From positions 22,257 to 86,256 of the forward strand of contig NZ_BDQY01000014.1 in the NCBI RefSeq assembly GCF_002724055.1: a DNA stretch of 64,000 nucleotides, given 5' to 3'. Made by a program: the position numbers and the translations under genes. The first letter of the stretch is position 1. Each line of letters opens with the position of its first letter. The notes beneath the pieces are model-generated. The model was not told the DNA's origin. It did no database searches and worked only from the letters and a program-made list of their open reading frames with translations. This document shows, in pieces, positions 17,115 through 26,453 of this stretch. This DNA is from Tepidibacter mesophilus. GTDB taxonomy: Bacteria; Bacillota; Clostridia; Peptostreptococcales; Peptostreptococcaceae.

Positions 17115-18743
17115 ATGGCTATAAATATAGCATTAGGTATACTAGGTGGATTAGGTTTATTTTTGTATGGAATGAATTTAATGGGAGAAGGTCTTCAAAA
17201 AGCAGCTGGAGAAAAGTTAAAGAAAATAATAGAAATGTTAACTAGTAACAGATTTATGGGAGTATTAGTTGGGGTTTTTGTTACAGCTATTATCCAAAGT
17301 AGTAGTGCAACAACTGTTATGGTAGTTGGATTTGTTAATGCAGGTATAATGCAATTAAGTCAAGCTATAGGAGTTATAATGGGAGCAAATATTGGTACTA
17401 CTGTAACAGCGCAGCTTGTATCATTTGAGTTAACACAGTTAGCACCTGCTGCGGTTGGTATAGGTATGGTTATATATTTATTTGCATCTAAAGAAAAGAA
17501 TAAACAATTAGCTGAAATATTAATAGGGTTTGGTATATTATTTATAGGTATGGACTTTATGAAGGAAGCTGTTAAACCTTTAAGAGAGTTCCCAGCTTTT
17601 AGAGAAATGCTAGTTGGATTTGGAAGCAACACATTTTTAGGAATTTTTATGGGATTTGGTATGACTGTTATACTTCAAAGTAGTAGTGCCGCGATGGGTA
17701 TATTATTAGCACTTTCATCAGAAGGATTATTGCCACTATCATCTGCACTTCCTATATTATATGGTCAAAATATAGGAACTTGCGTAACTGCTATATTATC
17801 GAGTATAGGAGCAACAAAGAATGCTAAAAGAGCAGCTATTATGCATTTGACTTTTAATATATTAGGTACACTAATATTCGCAATTATATTAAGTAAACCA
17901 ACAATTGCACTTGTAACTAAAATGAATGCAACGGATGTGACAAGACAAATAGCAAATGTACATACATTATTTAATATCGTAAATGTTATAATTTTATTCC
18001 CATTTGCTCCATTTATAGTTAAATTAGCTATGAGGTTATTACCTGAGACGGAAGATGAAAATAATAATAAGGTGACTAAATATTTAGATAGTAGAATACT
18101 TGAAACACCATCTATAGCACTCGCAAATACTATAAGAGAATGTCTACACATGGGTAATATAACTAAAAAATCTTTAGAAAATGCTATGAATGGATTCTTT
18201 AATTGGTCAAAAGAAGAAGCTAAAAAAACATTTGAAAAAGAGAAAAAGATAAATACTCTACAAAGAGAAATTATAGACTACTTAGTTAAACTATCCAATA
18301 AAGCAATATCTGGAGAAAATAGAGAAATCGTAGATGGTTTATTTAATACTGTACATGATATTGAAAGAGTAGGCGACCATGCAGACAATATTGCAGAGCT
18401 GGTTGTTGAAGCTATAGAAAAGGATATACCTTTTTCTAAGGATGCTATAGGTGAGCTAAAAGCTATGTTTGACAAGGTTATGGAAGTTTATAAAAATTCA
18501 TTAAAATGCATGAAGAACAATGATATAGACTTAGCCTTTAAAATAATAAAAATGGAAGAACAAATAGATATAATGGAAAGAACATGCAGAACAACTCATA
18601 TAAATAGATTAAATAAAAGCTTATGCAACCCAGAAAGTGGTATAATGTTCTTAGAAATAATAAGCAATATGGAGAGAATAGGGGATCACTCGTCTAATAT
18701 AGCAAGGGCTGTAGTAGATGCACAAACTGTAAAACAATATTAA
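17115..18743 (+). CDS. Na/Pi cotransporter with C-terminal PhoU-like domain
   Basis: A 542-residue protein. The membrane part (about 1-310) carries two inverted QSSSA repeats, 'VTAIIQSSSATTVM' and 'MTVILQSSSAAMG', the hallmark of the Na+/phosphate symporter family (NptA/PNaS), each followed by 'GANIGTT' or 'GQNIGTC'. The cytoplasmic C-terminal part (about 330-542) has two PhoU-like three-helix repeats with 'DIERVGDHADNIAE' and 'NMERIGDHSSNIAR' metal motifs. It imports or exports phosphate with Na+. The ATG at 17115 follows AAGGAGGACTAATA. Upstream TTAACA repeats suggest phosphate control, and a strong terminator follows. Confidence 0.92.
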   Translation: MAINIALGILGGLGLFLYGMNLMGEGLQKAAGEKLKKIIEMLTSNRFMGVLVGVFVTAIIQSSSATTVMVVGFVNAGIMQLSQAIGVIMGANIGTTVTAQLVSFELTQLAPAAVGIGMVIYLFASKEKNKQLAEILIGFGILFIGMDFMKEAVKPLREFPAFREMLVGFGSNTFLGIFMGFGMTVILQSSSAAMGILLALSSEGLLPLSSALPILYGQNIGTCVTAILSSIGATKNAKRAAIMHLTFNILGTLIFAIILSKPTIALVTKMNATDVTRQIANVHTLFNIVNVIILFPFAPFIVKLAMRLLPETEDENNNKVTKYLDSRILETPSIALANTIRECLHMGNITKKSLENAMNGFFNWSKEEAKKTFEKEKKINTLQREIIDYLVKLSNKAISGENREIVDGLFNTVHDIERVGDHADNIAELVVEAIEKDIPFSKDAIGELKAMFDKVMEVYKNSLKCMKNNDIDLAFKIIKMEEQIDIMERTCRTTHINRLNKSLCNPESGIMFLEIISNMERIGDHSSNIARAVVDAQTVKQY

Positions 18744-18760
18744 TGCACAATAATTAATGG

Positions 18761-18798
18761 AAAATGACGTAAATTGAAATCAATTTGCGTCATTTTTT
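18761..18798 (+). terminator. Terminator of the Na/Pi cotransporter gene
   Basis: A 16-bp stem (AAAATGACGTAAATTG with one mismatch) and AAAT loop, followed by TTTTTT. Confidence 0.85.
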
Positions 18799-18811
18799 AG
18801 TATATAATTAA

Positions 18812-18937
18812 TTATCTGAAATCTAAAAGTTCTAAAACTCATCATCTTAAGTATAGAGATAAAAACTTAACAGCTTATGGATTAGTTTACCCACAGGATA
18901 AACGCAACTAAAAATTCATCTGAATTAAGTTTCGTTT
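18812..18937 (-). repeat. Two-box dispersed motif, copy 3 (inverted)
   Basis: Read on the minus strand this starts ACGAAACTTAATTCAGATGA, continues TTTTTAGTT, then has about 70 variable nt, and ends GAACTTTTAGATTTCAGATA. It matches the 5' and 3' boxes of copies 1 and 2. It is antisense to the gene that follows, which argues against a purely cis-leader role. Confidence 0.55.
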
Positions 18938-18985
18938 TATATACATAATAAGTATTTTATAGTTAAAAATAAGGGAGGAATATTT

Positions 18986-19819
18986 ATGTCTAAAAAGTTT
19001 AAAATAGCTTTATGTCAGACTATGGTAAAGGATGATAAGAATTACAATTTGAATAAAGCCTTAGAATTCATAGAAGAGGCAGCTATCAATGGTGCAAATA
19101 TTATTTCTTTAGGCGAGATGTTTATGTGTCCTTATAGAAATAATGCATTTAAAGAATATGCTGAAGAAGAGGAGAGTAGTAATACTTTAAAATCTATATC
19201 CCATATAGCCAAAAAACATAATGTATATGTAGTTGCAGGGTCTATTCCTGAAAAAGAAGAGGATAGATACTATAATACGTCATATGTTATAGGTAAAGAC
19301 GGAAATATTATAACAAAGCATAGAAAAATACATTTATTCGATATAGATATAAAAGGTGGAGTCTATATGAAGGAATCTGATACATTCTCTTCTGGAGAAG
19401 ATATAACTATATTTGATACAGAATATTGTAAAGTTGGTATTGCTATATGCTACGATATGAGGTTTCCAGAAATATTTAGAATTATGGTACAAAATGATGT
19501 GAAGCTTGTAATAGTTCCAGCAGCCTTTAACAATGTTACAGGACCTGCTCATTGGGATATTATAATAAGAAATAGAGCTGTAGACAATCAAGTATATTTT
19601 GCTGCTGTAAGTCCTGCTAGAAATTATGACGAGACTTATCTAGCTTATGGTCATAGCAGTATTTGTAATCCGTTTGGAGAAATTATAGGGCAATTAAATG
19701 AAAATGAGGACATATTGTATTCTGACATAGATTTAGAGTTTTTAGACAAGGTAAGAGAGCAATTACCTCTTTTAAAACACAGAAGATTGGACATATATGA
19801 TATTAAAACAAAAAAATAA
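18986..19819 (+). CDS. Carbon-nitrogen hydrolase (nitrilase superfamily, omega-amidase-like)
   Basis: This 277-residue protein has the complete Glu-Lys-Cys triad: Glu44 in 'ISLGEMFMCPY', Lys114 in 'KHRKIHLFDI' and Cys155 in 'GIAICYDMRFPE'. The tail 'RNRAVDNQVYFAAVSPAR' and '(A)YGHSSICNPFGEI' match the Nit2/omega-amidase branch, which hydrolyses alpha-ketoglutaramate and alpha-ketosuccinamate to the keto acid plus ammonia. The length fits that branch. The exact substrate is inferred from family resemblance. A good AGGGAGGAATATTT ribosome site precedes the ATG. It is not obviously in an operon; pgi follows after 90 nt. Confidence 0.87.
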   Translation: MSKKFKIALCQTMVKDDKNYNLNKALEFIEEAAINGANIISLGEMFMCPYRNNAFKEYAEEEESSNTLKSISHIAKKHNVYVVAGSIPEKEEDRYYNTSYVIGKDGNIITKHRKIHLFDIDIKGGVYMKESDTFSSGEDITIFDTEYCKVGIAICYDMRFPEIFRIMVQNDVKLVIVPAAFNNVTGPAHWDIIIRNRAVDNQVYFAAVSPARNYDETYLAYGHSSICNPFGEIIGQLNENEDILYSDIDLEFLDKVREQLPLLKHRRLDIYDIKTKK

Positions 19820-19909
19820 AATAAAATATAAATTATATTAGAAATTTTTGTGAAATTAATATATAATTATAATGTAATTTGAATTAATATTTACGAAGGG
19901 AGCACCAAA

Positions 19910-21262
19910 ATGAAAAAAATAAGCTTTGGCTATAATAATGCACTTGATTTTATAAGACAAGAAGAAATCGATTTTATGCAGCCTAGTATAAAAATGGCTC
20001 ATAATCTGTTACACAGTAAAAAAGGACCTGGAAATGATTTTTTAGGGTGGGTAGATCTTCCTGATAATTACGATAAAGAAGAATTTGATAGAATAAAAAA
20101 AGCTGCAAATAGAATAAAAGAAAATTCAGAAGTATTAATAGTAATAGGAATAGGTGGTTCTTATTTAGGATCTAGAGCTGCTATAGAGATGTTAGGCCAT
20201 TCTTTTAGAAATAACTTAAATAAGGAAGATAGAGAGTATCCTGAAATATACTTTGTAGGAAACAATATAAGTTCTACATATATAATGGATTTAATGGATG
20301 TTATAAAGGATAAAGATATATCTGTAAATGTTATATCAAAATCAGGTACTACTACAGAACCAGCTATAAGTTTTAGAATATTCAAGGAATACTTAGAAAA
20401 TAAATATGGAAAAGAAGAGGCTAAAAAAAGAATATTTGCAACAACTGATGCTAAAAAAGGAGCATTAAGACAACTTGCACAAAATGAAGGATACGAAACT
20501 TTTGTGATTTCTGATGATATTGGTGGACGATTCTCTGTATTGACAGCAGTAGGTCTTTTACCAATAGCTACAGCTGGAATTAATATAGACGAGATTATGA
20601 AGGGTGCAAATGATGCTCGTATTGATTATGACAATGAAAATTTATCGGATAATCATTGTTATCAATATGCTGCTGTTAGAAATGTTCTTCATAGAAAAGG
20701 AAAGAATATAGAACTTATGGTAAACTATGAACCTGCACTTCACTTTATAGGTGAATGGTGGAAGCAGCTTTATGGAGAAAGTGAAGGAAAAGATCAAAAG
20801 GGGATATTCCCAGCTTCAGTTGATTTTTCAACAGATTTACATTCTATGGGACAATACGTACAAGATGGAAGAAGAGATTTATTTGAAACAGTATTTAATG
20901 TAGAAACTCCAAGAAGAGAATCTATTATAAAAGAAGATGATAAGGATTTAGATGGACTTAACTATTTATCAGGAAAAACTATAGACTTTGTAAATAAAAA
21001 GGCTTTTGAAGGAACTGTACTTGCTCATGTTGATGGAAATGTTCCTAACTTAGTAATAAATATACCTAAGCTTGATGAATATAATTATGGATACTTAGTG
21101 TACTTTTTTGAAAAAGCGTGCGCTATAAGTGGATATATATTAGGAGTTAATCCTTTTGATCAACCAGGAGTTGAAGCTTATAAGAAAAATATGTTCGCAC
21201 TTTTAGGCAAGCCTGGATACGAAAAAGAAAAACAGGAACTTGAAAAAAGATTAAATAAATAA
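19910..21262 (+). CDS. pgi: Glucose-6-phosphate isomerase
   Basis: A 450-residue enzyme interconverting glucose-6-phosphate and fructose-6-phosphate in the cytoplasm. Visible signatures: '[17 protein letters not shown]' phosphate-binding loop, '[18 protein letters not shown]', the catalytic segment '[20 protein letters not shown]' and C-terminal '[10 protein letters not shown]' with the active-site Lys. The length is standard for the short bacterial form. The ATG follows a GAAGGGAG site, and a hairpin terminator begins at the stop codon. It feeds the same fructose-6-phosphate pool as the adjacent GlcNAc operon. Confidence 0.97.
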   Translation: MKKISFGYNNALDFIRQEEIDFMQPSIKMAHNLLHSKKGPGNDFLGWVDLPDNYDKEEFDRIKKAANRIKENSEVLIVIGIGGSYLGSRAAIEMLGHSFRNNLNKEDREYPEIYFVGNNISSTYIMDLMDVIKDKDISVNVISKSGTTTEPAISFRIFKEYLENKYGKEEAKKRIFATTDAKKGALRQLAQNEGYETFVISDDIGGRFSVLTAVGLLPIATAGINIDEIMKGANDARIDYDNENLSDNHCYQYAAVRNVLHRKGKNIELMVNYEPALHFIGEWWKQLYGESEGKDQKGIFPASVDFSTDLHSMGQYVQDGRRDLFETVFNVETPRRESIIKEDDKDLDGLNYLSGKTIDFVNKKAFEGTVLAHVDGNVPNLVINIPKLDEYNYGYLVYFFEKACAISGYILGVNPFDQPGVEAYKKNMFALLGKPGYEKEKQELEKRLNK

Positions 21263-21295
21263 AAAAAGTAGAAGAATTTTTCTTCTGCTTTTTTA
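21262..21295 (+). terminator. Terminator of pgi
   Basis: AAAAAGTAGAAG-AATTTTT-CTTCTGCTTTTTT: a 12-bp stem with one G-U wobble and a T-tract, immediately after the stop. The following 260 nt to the nag promoter are AT-rich with no gene. Confidence 0.82.
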
Positions 21296-21558
21296 GATTC
21301 TTTTATTATAGATATTACGAGCAATAATATCTATATAATTTTCTAAGTTCCTAGAGGTATAAGCTATTATTGGAATTATTAAAAACCATATAGTAATTTT
21401 AAAATTTTATCTCAATAAGAGTATTAAAAATAATATATAAATTAGTTTCGGTTTTTTTAGAAAAATATGCATTATACTAATTTATTAAGAAAATACTAAA
21501 TAAAATCAAAAACATAATTTTACATGAAATTGGATATAGACAAAAAATTCATTATATA

Positions 21559-21588
21559 TTGACAACTGTTTTCCTTGTATGCTATCAT
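21559..21588 (+). promoter_or_regulatory. Promoter of the GlcNAc PTS operon
   Basis: TTGACA at 21559-21564, an 18-nt spacer and TATCAT at 21583-21588. The inferred start (about 21595) lies just before the antiterminator element. Confidence 0.6.
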
Positions 21589-21622
21589 TAGATTAATAAA
21601 ATTAAAAATTAAATGATAAATT

Positions 21623-21696
21623 TAGTGCGTTACTGTTGAACAGGCGTAAACTTATGTGTACAAGAACTCTTGTATATATAAGTTTACGCCTTTTTT
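21623..21696 (+). promoter_or_regulatory. RAT element overlapping a leader terminator (BglG/LicT-type antitermination)
   Basis: GCGTTACTG-TTGAA-CAGGCGTAAAC (about 21627-21651) matches the ribonucleic antiterminator pattern bound by BglG/LicT/GlcT proteins. Its 3' side overlaps the 5' arm of a terminator with 14-bp arms (AGGCGTAAACTTAT at 21642, complement at 21678) ending in TTTTTT. The two structures are mutually exclusive. The operon's first gene encodes such an antiterminator. Confidence 0.85.
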
Positions 21697-21726
21697 GTTT
21701 CCAAATTTTAGATAGGAGGGTTGGAT

Positions 21727-22566
21727 TTGGATAAGAAAAATTTTAGAGTATTAAAGCTTTTAAATAACAATATAATTCTAGCTTTTGACATTGATAACAA
21801 GGAGGAAGTAATACTTCTTGGAAAAGGAATAGGGTTTGGTAAAAAGGAAAATAAAAAGGCCTATATTTCAAGAGATAGTATAGAAAAATCATTCGTAACT
21901 TATGATGATAAAATGACTAATGATTATTTTAAGATTGTAAATAACACAGATTCAAAGGTAATAGAAATAAGTGAAAAAATAATAGATATAGCAGAGAAAA
22001 AATTAGGTGATTTAAATTCTCATATACACATTCTTTTAACAGACCATATAGGATTTGCTATTGAAAGAGTAAATTCAGGTCTTGAAATAACAAATCCATT
22101 TATAGATGAAATAAACATACTTTATCCTGAAGAATTTAAGATTGCAGGTGATGGGATAAGCCTTATAAAAGAAAATTTAGATATTGATTTAGGAGATGGA
22201 GAGGTTGGATTTATAGCTATGCACCTTCATTCGGCTAGAAAAAATATAAATGTAAGAGAGACTGTTAAAAGTACGAGGATATTAAATGAGATAGTAAATA
22301 TTATAGAGGATGGTCTTAATATAAAAGTTAAAAAAACAGATTATGAGTATAAAAGACTTATAAATCACTTGCAAGGTGCTTTGGATAGAATAAAAAACAA
22401 AAAAACTATTAAAAATCCACTTTTGAGTAACATAAAGGAACAGTTCAAGGATTCATTTGAAATAATAGAAAAAATAAAGAAGAAGATAGAAGAAGAGTAT
22501 GAAACTAAAGTATTAGAAGAAGAACTTGGTTATATGGCAATTCATATTGAAAGACTAAAAGGTTAA
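21727..22566 (+). CDS. BglG/LicT-family transcriptional antiterminator
   Basis: This gene has an RNA-binding CAT domain (about 1-60, 'VLKLLNNNIILAFD' and 'LLGKGIGFGKK') and two PTS-regulation domains (PRD1 about 65-170, PRD2 about 175-279). The conserved PRD histidines are visible in 'LNSHIHILLTDHIGFAIER', 'FIAMHLHSA', 'RLINHLQGALDR' and 'LGYMAIHIERLKG'. I choose the TTG at 21727 because AGGAGG (21714) directly abuts the TTG at 21721 and leaves normal spacing to 21727. It probably binds the RAT just upstream when GlcNAc is present, and is inactivated by EII-dependent phosphorylation. It is the first gene of the nag operon, so it autoregulates. Confidence 0.9.
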   Translation: MDKKNFRVLKLLNNNIILAFDIDNKEEVILLGKGIGFGKKENKKAYISRDSIEKSFVTYDDKMTNDYFKIVNNTDSKVIEISEKIIDIAEKKLGDLNSHIHILLTDHIGFAIERVNSGLEITNPFIDEINILYPEEFKIAGDGISLIKENLDIDLGDGEVGFIAMHLHSARKNINVRETVKSTRILNEIVNIIEDGLNIKVKKTDYEYKRLINHLQGALDRIKNKKTIKNPLLSNIKEQFKDSFEIIEKIKKKIEEEYETKVLEEELGYMAIHIERLKG

Positions 22567-22582
22567 AAAGGGAGGAATTATA

Positions 22583-23950
22583 ATGAATAATGTATTTGGT
22601 AAGGTTCAAAAGTTAGGTAAGTCATTAATGCTTCCTATAGCTGTAATGCCAGTTGTAGCTATATTATTAAGACTTGGGGTATTATGGGACATGCCGTTTG
22701 TAACAGCAGCAGGAAGTGCTGTATTTGATAATTTGGCTATATTATTTGCAATAGGTGTAGCTATTGGATTTGCTAAGGATTCTCAAGGTGCAGCTGGTCT
22801 TGCAGGTGCAGTAGGGTACTTTGTTTTAGATGGTTGTGCTAAAGCTATTAATGCAGATATTAATATGGGGGTTTTAGCAGGTATGATAGCGGGTATTGTA
22901 GCTGGTAACTTATATAATAAATATCATGATATCAAACTACCTGATTTCTTAGGTTTCTTTGGTGGAAAACGTTTCGTACCAATAATAACAGCATTTACTT
23001 GTATAATATTAGGATTTTTATTCGGTTATGTATGGCCATATATTCAAGGTACAATAGATTCTATAGGTAATTGGATAATTGGAGCAGGAGCAGTAGGGAT
23101 GTTTGTATTTGGTTTCTTAAACAGATTATTAATACCAACAGGTCTTCACCATATTATAAATAGTATAGTTTGGTTTATATTTGGAAGTTATAATGGAGCA
23201 ACAGGAGATTTAAATAGATTTTTTGCAGGAGATCCAAGCTCTGGAGTATTCATGACTGGATTCTTCCCAGTTATGATGTTTGGTCTTCCAGCGGCGGCAC
23301 TTGCTATGTATACTTGTGCTAAGAAGGAAAATAAAAAGACTGTAGGGGGAGTACTATTATCAGTAGGATTTACTTCTTTCTTAACTGGAATAACGGAACC
23401 ACTTGAATTTATGTTTATGTTTATAGCACCGGTTTTATATGTAATACATGCTGTGTTGACAGGATTATCTATGGCTGTAACTTATATGCTTGGAATTCGC
23501 CATGGCTTCGGATTCTCAGCAGGAGCAATAGACTATTTTGTAAACATGAACTTATCTACTAATGGATGGCTATTGATACCTATAGGAATAGCATTTTTCA
23601 TACTATACTATGTTATATTCGTATTTGCTATAAAGAAATTTGACATTAAAACTCCAGGTAGAGAAGAAATATTAGAAGATAGTGATTCTAAGGATTCTAA
23701 TAAAAATTCTGATATGGATGAGTTAGCAGTTGAATATTTAAAAGGATTAGGTGGAAAAGAGAATATAGTTGAACTAGATTCTTGTATAACAAGACTTAGA
23801 CTTGTTCTTAATGATACTTCTAAAGTAGATGAAAATAAATTAAAGTCATTAGGAGCATCAGGAGTTATAAAGGTTAATAATAAGAGTATGCAAGTTGTAG
23901 TTGGAACTAAGGTTGAACTTTTATCTTCAAGAATGAAGAAGCTTATATAA
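22583..23950 (+). CDS. nagE: PTS EIICB, N-acetylglucosamine-specific
   Basis: A 455-residue permease. The EIIC domain (about 1-355) has about ten membrane helices, with 'KLGKSLMLPIAVMPVVAILL' at the start and the glucose-superfamily signature 'GITEPLEFMFMFIAPVLY'. The EIIB domain (about 375-455) carries the phosphocysteine in 'ELDSCITRLRLVLND'. No EIIA is fused; a separate EIIA gene ends the operon. Imports and phosphorylates GlcNAc to GlcNAc-6-P. Specificity is supported by the downstream nagA and nagB. The ATG at 22583 follows AAAGGGAGGAATTATA, 16 nt after the antiterminator. Confidence 0.92.
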   Translation: MNNVFGKVQKLGKSLMLPIAVMPVVAILLRLGVLWDMPFVTAAGSAVFDNLAILFAIGVAIGFAKDSQGAAGLAGAVGYFVLDGCAKAINADINMGVLAGMIAGIVAGNLYNKYHDIKLPDFLGFFGGKRFVPIITAFTCIILGFLFGYVWPYIQGTIDSIGNWIIGAGAVGMFVFGFLNRLLIPTGLHHIINSIVWFIFGSYNGATGDLNRFFAGDPSSGVFMTGFFPVMMFGLPAAALAMYTCAKKENKKTVGGVLLSVGFTSFLTGITEPLEFMFMFIAPVLYVIHAVLTGLSMAVTYMLGIRHGFGFSAGAIDYFVNMNLSTNGWLLIPIGIAFFILYYVIFVFAIKKFDIKTPGREEILEDSDSKDSNKNSDMDELAVEYLKGLGGKENIVELDSCITRLRLVLNDTSKVDENKLKSLGASGVIKVNNKSMQVVVGTKVELLSSRMKKLI

Positions 23951-23964
23951 GCTTCTTCATTCTT
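23929..23964 (+). repeat. Perfect 36-bp palindrome over the nagE stop codon
   Basis: A 17-bp perfect stem (AAGAATGAAGAAGCTTA and complement) with a 2-nt centre. The TAA stop lies in the 3' arm. There is no T-tract, and the operon continues. Confidence 0.7.
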
Positions 23965-23992
23965 ATTAAAAGTAAAATAGGAGGTGATTGTA

Positions 23993-25132
23993 GTGAAAGC
24001 TATTATAAACTCAAAGATAATATTAGAAGATGTAGTTATAGAAGATAGTGTGATTATTTATGACGATAAAATAATAGATATAGTTAAAAGCAAGGATTTT
24101 GAGAATATAAAAGTTAGCAGTATTATAGATGCTAAAGGCAATTATGTTAGTGCAGGTTTTATAGATTTGCATATACATGGATCAGGTGGATATGATACTA
24201 TGGATGCTACAAATGAAGCCTTAAATTCTATATCTAAAACTATAATCAAAAATGGAGTAACATCGTATTTACCTACCACTATGAGTATGTCAAAATCGGA
24301 TATAAAAAATGCATTAGATAATATAAGAAATACAAAAGTTACTAATGGAGCAAAGCCTGTTGGAGTTCATCTTGAAGGTCCGTTTATAAATCCTAAATAT
24401 AAAGGTGCGCAAAATGCAAAATATATAATAAAGCCTGATTATGACTTTATAAAGGACTATCTAGATATAATAAAAATAATAACATTCGCACCAGAGCGAG
24501 ATGAAAACTCTGAGTTTATAAATAAACTAAAACAACATGAAAATATAGTTTTGTCTATGGGACATACTGATGCTACTTTTGAACAAGCTGTAGAAGCTAT
24601 TAAAAATGGGGTAACATATGTAACACATGCTTTCAATGCTATGACTGGACTTCATCACAGAAATCCAGGTGTTATAGGTGCTTTATTCGCAAATGATATA
24701 TATTGTGAGCTAATAGCTGATACTGTACATGTTCACAAGGGTATATTTCAATCATTTATAGATATAAATAAAAAAGAAAAAGTAATACTTATAACTGACT
24801 CTATGAGAGCTGGATGCATGAAGTGTGGAGAATATGAGCTTGGAGGACAAAGGGTAATAGTAGATGAAATGAGTGCAAGACTTGAGGATAATACATTAGC
24901 TGGCAGCATATTGAAATTAAATGATGCAGTTAAGAATATAAGAGACAATACAAAATACAAAATAAATGACATTATTAATATGGTGACAGTCAACCCTGCT
25001 AAAGCAATAGGTCTTTATGATGAAATAGGAAGTATAAAAAAAGGAAAAATATCAGATTTAGTAATATTTGATGAAAATATAAAAATTTTGAGAACAATAA
25101 TAAATGGAGAAACTTTATACGAGGTGATATAG
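23993..25132 (+). CDS. nagA: N-acetylglucosamine-6-phosphate deacetylase
   Basis: A 379-residue amidohydrolase that deacetylates GlcNAc-6-P to glucosamine-6-P. Signatures: 'GFIDLHIHGSGGYDTMDA' metal-site segment, 'VHLEGPFINPKYKGAQN' with the metal-binding Glu, 'SMGHTDATFEQA' and 'VTHAFNAMTGLHHRNPG' histidines, 'LITDSMRAG' with the catalytic Asp, and 'VTVNPAKAIGL'. I use the GTG at 23993, because an in-frame GTG at 23984 lies inside the AGGAGGTG ribosome site. The stop is followed immediately by the nagB start, indicating coupling. Confidence 0.95.
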   Translation: MKAIINSKIILEDVVIEDSVIIYDDKIIDIVKSKDFENIKVSSIIDAKGNYVSAGFIDLHIHGSGGYDTMDATNEALNSISKTIIKNGVTSYLPTTMSMSKSDIKNALDNIRNTKVTNGAKPVGVHLEGPFINPKYKGAQNAKYIIKPDYDFIKDYLDIIKIITFAPERDENSEFINKLKQHENIVLSMGHTDATFEQAVEAIKNGVTYVTHAFNAMTGLHHRNPGVIGALFANDIYCELIADTVHVHKGIFQSFIDINKKEKVILITDSMRAGCMKCGEYELGGQRVIVDEMSARLEDNTLAGSILKLNDAVKNIRDNTKYKINDIINMVTVNPAKAIGLYDEIGSIKKGKISDLVIFDENIKILRTIINGETLYEVI

Positions 25133-25888
25133 ATGAGAATTATATGTGTTGATAATTATGATGATATGAGCAAAAAAGCTGCTAATATAGTAGCAAGTCA
25201 AATAATATTAAAGCCGAACAGTGTATTAGGACTAGCAACTGGATCAACTCCGATAGGAATGTATAAACAGCTTGTAAAAGCTTATGAAGATGGGCATATA
25301 GATTTTGAAAAAATAACTACCTTTAATTTAGATGAATACTTCAATTTAGACAAAAAAAATAATCAAAGCTATTATCACTATATGAAAAAAAATTTATTTG
25401 ATAAAGTAAATATAAATTTAGAAAATATCAACATACCAAACGGTATGGTTGATGATATAGATGAAGAATGTTTACAATATGAAAAGAAAATAAGAAACAA
25501 GGGTGGAGTCGATATTCAAGTCCTAGGGATAGGAAGAAATGGACATATAGGATTTAATGAACCAGATATTAAATTTGAAGCACTAACTCATATGGTTAAA
25601 TTGGATAATCAGACTATAAAAGATAATTCGAGATTTTTTGATTCGATAAAAGAGGTTCCAACAAAAGCTATAAGTATGGGGATTAAGACTATTATGAGGG
25701 CTAAAAAAATAGTACTTCTTGCAAGCGGAAAAGAAAAAGCAGAGTGTATATATGAAGCGATATATGGTAATATAACTCCTAATCTACCAGCATCAGTACT
25801 CCAACTTCATCCAGACGTTATATTTATAATCGATAAAGAAGCGGGTTCAAAGTTAAATTTAGAAGAGATAGATAAACAATATTTATAG
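25133..25888 (+). CDS. nagB: Glucosamine-6-phosphate deaminase
   Basis: A 251-residue enzyme converting glucosamine-6-P to fructose-6-P plus ammonia. It carries 'LGLATGSTPIGMYKQL' substrate phosphate loop, 'TFNLDEYFNL' with the catalytic Asp, and 'GIGRNGHIGFNEP' with the active-site His. At about 250 residues it is the short form without the allosteric C-terminal extension of the E. coli enzyme. It starts directly after the nagA stop and precedes EIIA by 11 nt. Confidence 0.97.
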   Translation: MRIICVDNYDDMSKKAANIVASQIILKPNSVLGLATGSTPIGMYKQLVKAYEDGHIDFEKITTFNLDEYFNLDKKNNQSYYHYMKKNLFDKVNINLENINIPNGMVDDIDEECLQYEKKIRNKGGVDIQVLGIGRNGHIGFNEPDIKFEALTHMVKLDNQTIKDNSRFFDSIKEVPTKAISMGIKTIMRAKKIVLLASGKEKAECIYEAIYGNITPNLPASVLQLHPDVIFIIDKEAGSKLNLEEIDKQYL

Positions 25889-25899
25889 GAGGGAATTAG

Positions 25900-26376
25900 A
25901 TGTTTAATTTTTTAAAGAAAAATAAAAATCAAATTAGTATAAAATCTTCATTTGAAGGAGAAGTTGTAGATATAACTAAGGTAAGTGACAAGATGTTTTC
26001 TAGCAAAATGATAGGAGATGGAGTGGCTGTAATACCGTCTAGCGCTAAAGCAGTAGCACCTTGTGATGGAGAAATAACTCAAATATTTCCAACTAATCAC
26101 GCGTTTGGAATAACAAGCAAAGAAGGATTGGAAATACTAGTTCATATAGGTATTGATACGGTGGAACTTAAGGGAGAGGGGTTCAAAAGAATATTAGAAG
26201 CAGGAACATCTGTTAAAAAAGGAGACGTTATCATAGAGGTTGATTTAGAATATATAAAAAGCAGAGGTAAAGATACTATAACTCCTATAATAGTAACTAA
26301 CATGGATAAGGTAGAAAGTATCGATAAAAATCTTCAAAATATAGAAAATGTAATGAATATAACTTTAAAAAAATAA
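25900..26376 (+). CDS. PTS glucose-family EIIA
   Basis: This 158-residue Crr-type domain has active-site His82 in 'LEILVHIGIDTVELKGEGF' and partner His67 in 'PTNHAFGI'. It accepts phosphate from HPr and passes it to EIIB. As a free EIIA at the end of an operon whose permease lacks one, it most likely serves that EIICB. It may also serve other glucose-family permeases elsewhere. The AGGAGG site is 7 nt from the ATG. Confidence 0.93.
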   Translation: MFNFLKKNKNQISIKSSFEGEVVDITKVSDKMFSSKMIGDGVAVIPSSAKAVAPCDGEITQIFPTNHAFGITSKEGLEILVHIGIDTVELKGEGFKRILEAGTSVKKGDVIIEVDLEYIKSRGKDTITPIIVTNMDKVESIDKNLQNIENVMNITLKK

Positions 26377-26453
26377 TAAAGAAAATATTTTCCACAAAAT
26401 ACCTTAATGGTGTTATAATCATAGTGCGTAAAAACATAATATGAGGTGGGAAT

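Noticed and set aside
17060..17245. A 61-residue frame at the Na/Pi cotransporter start
   Set aside because: It overlaps the promoter and the true gene in another frame and has no ribosome site.
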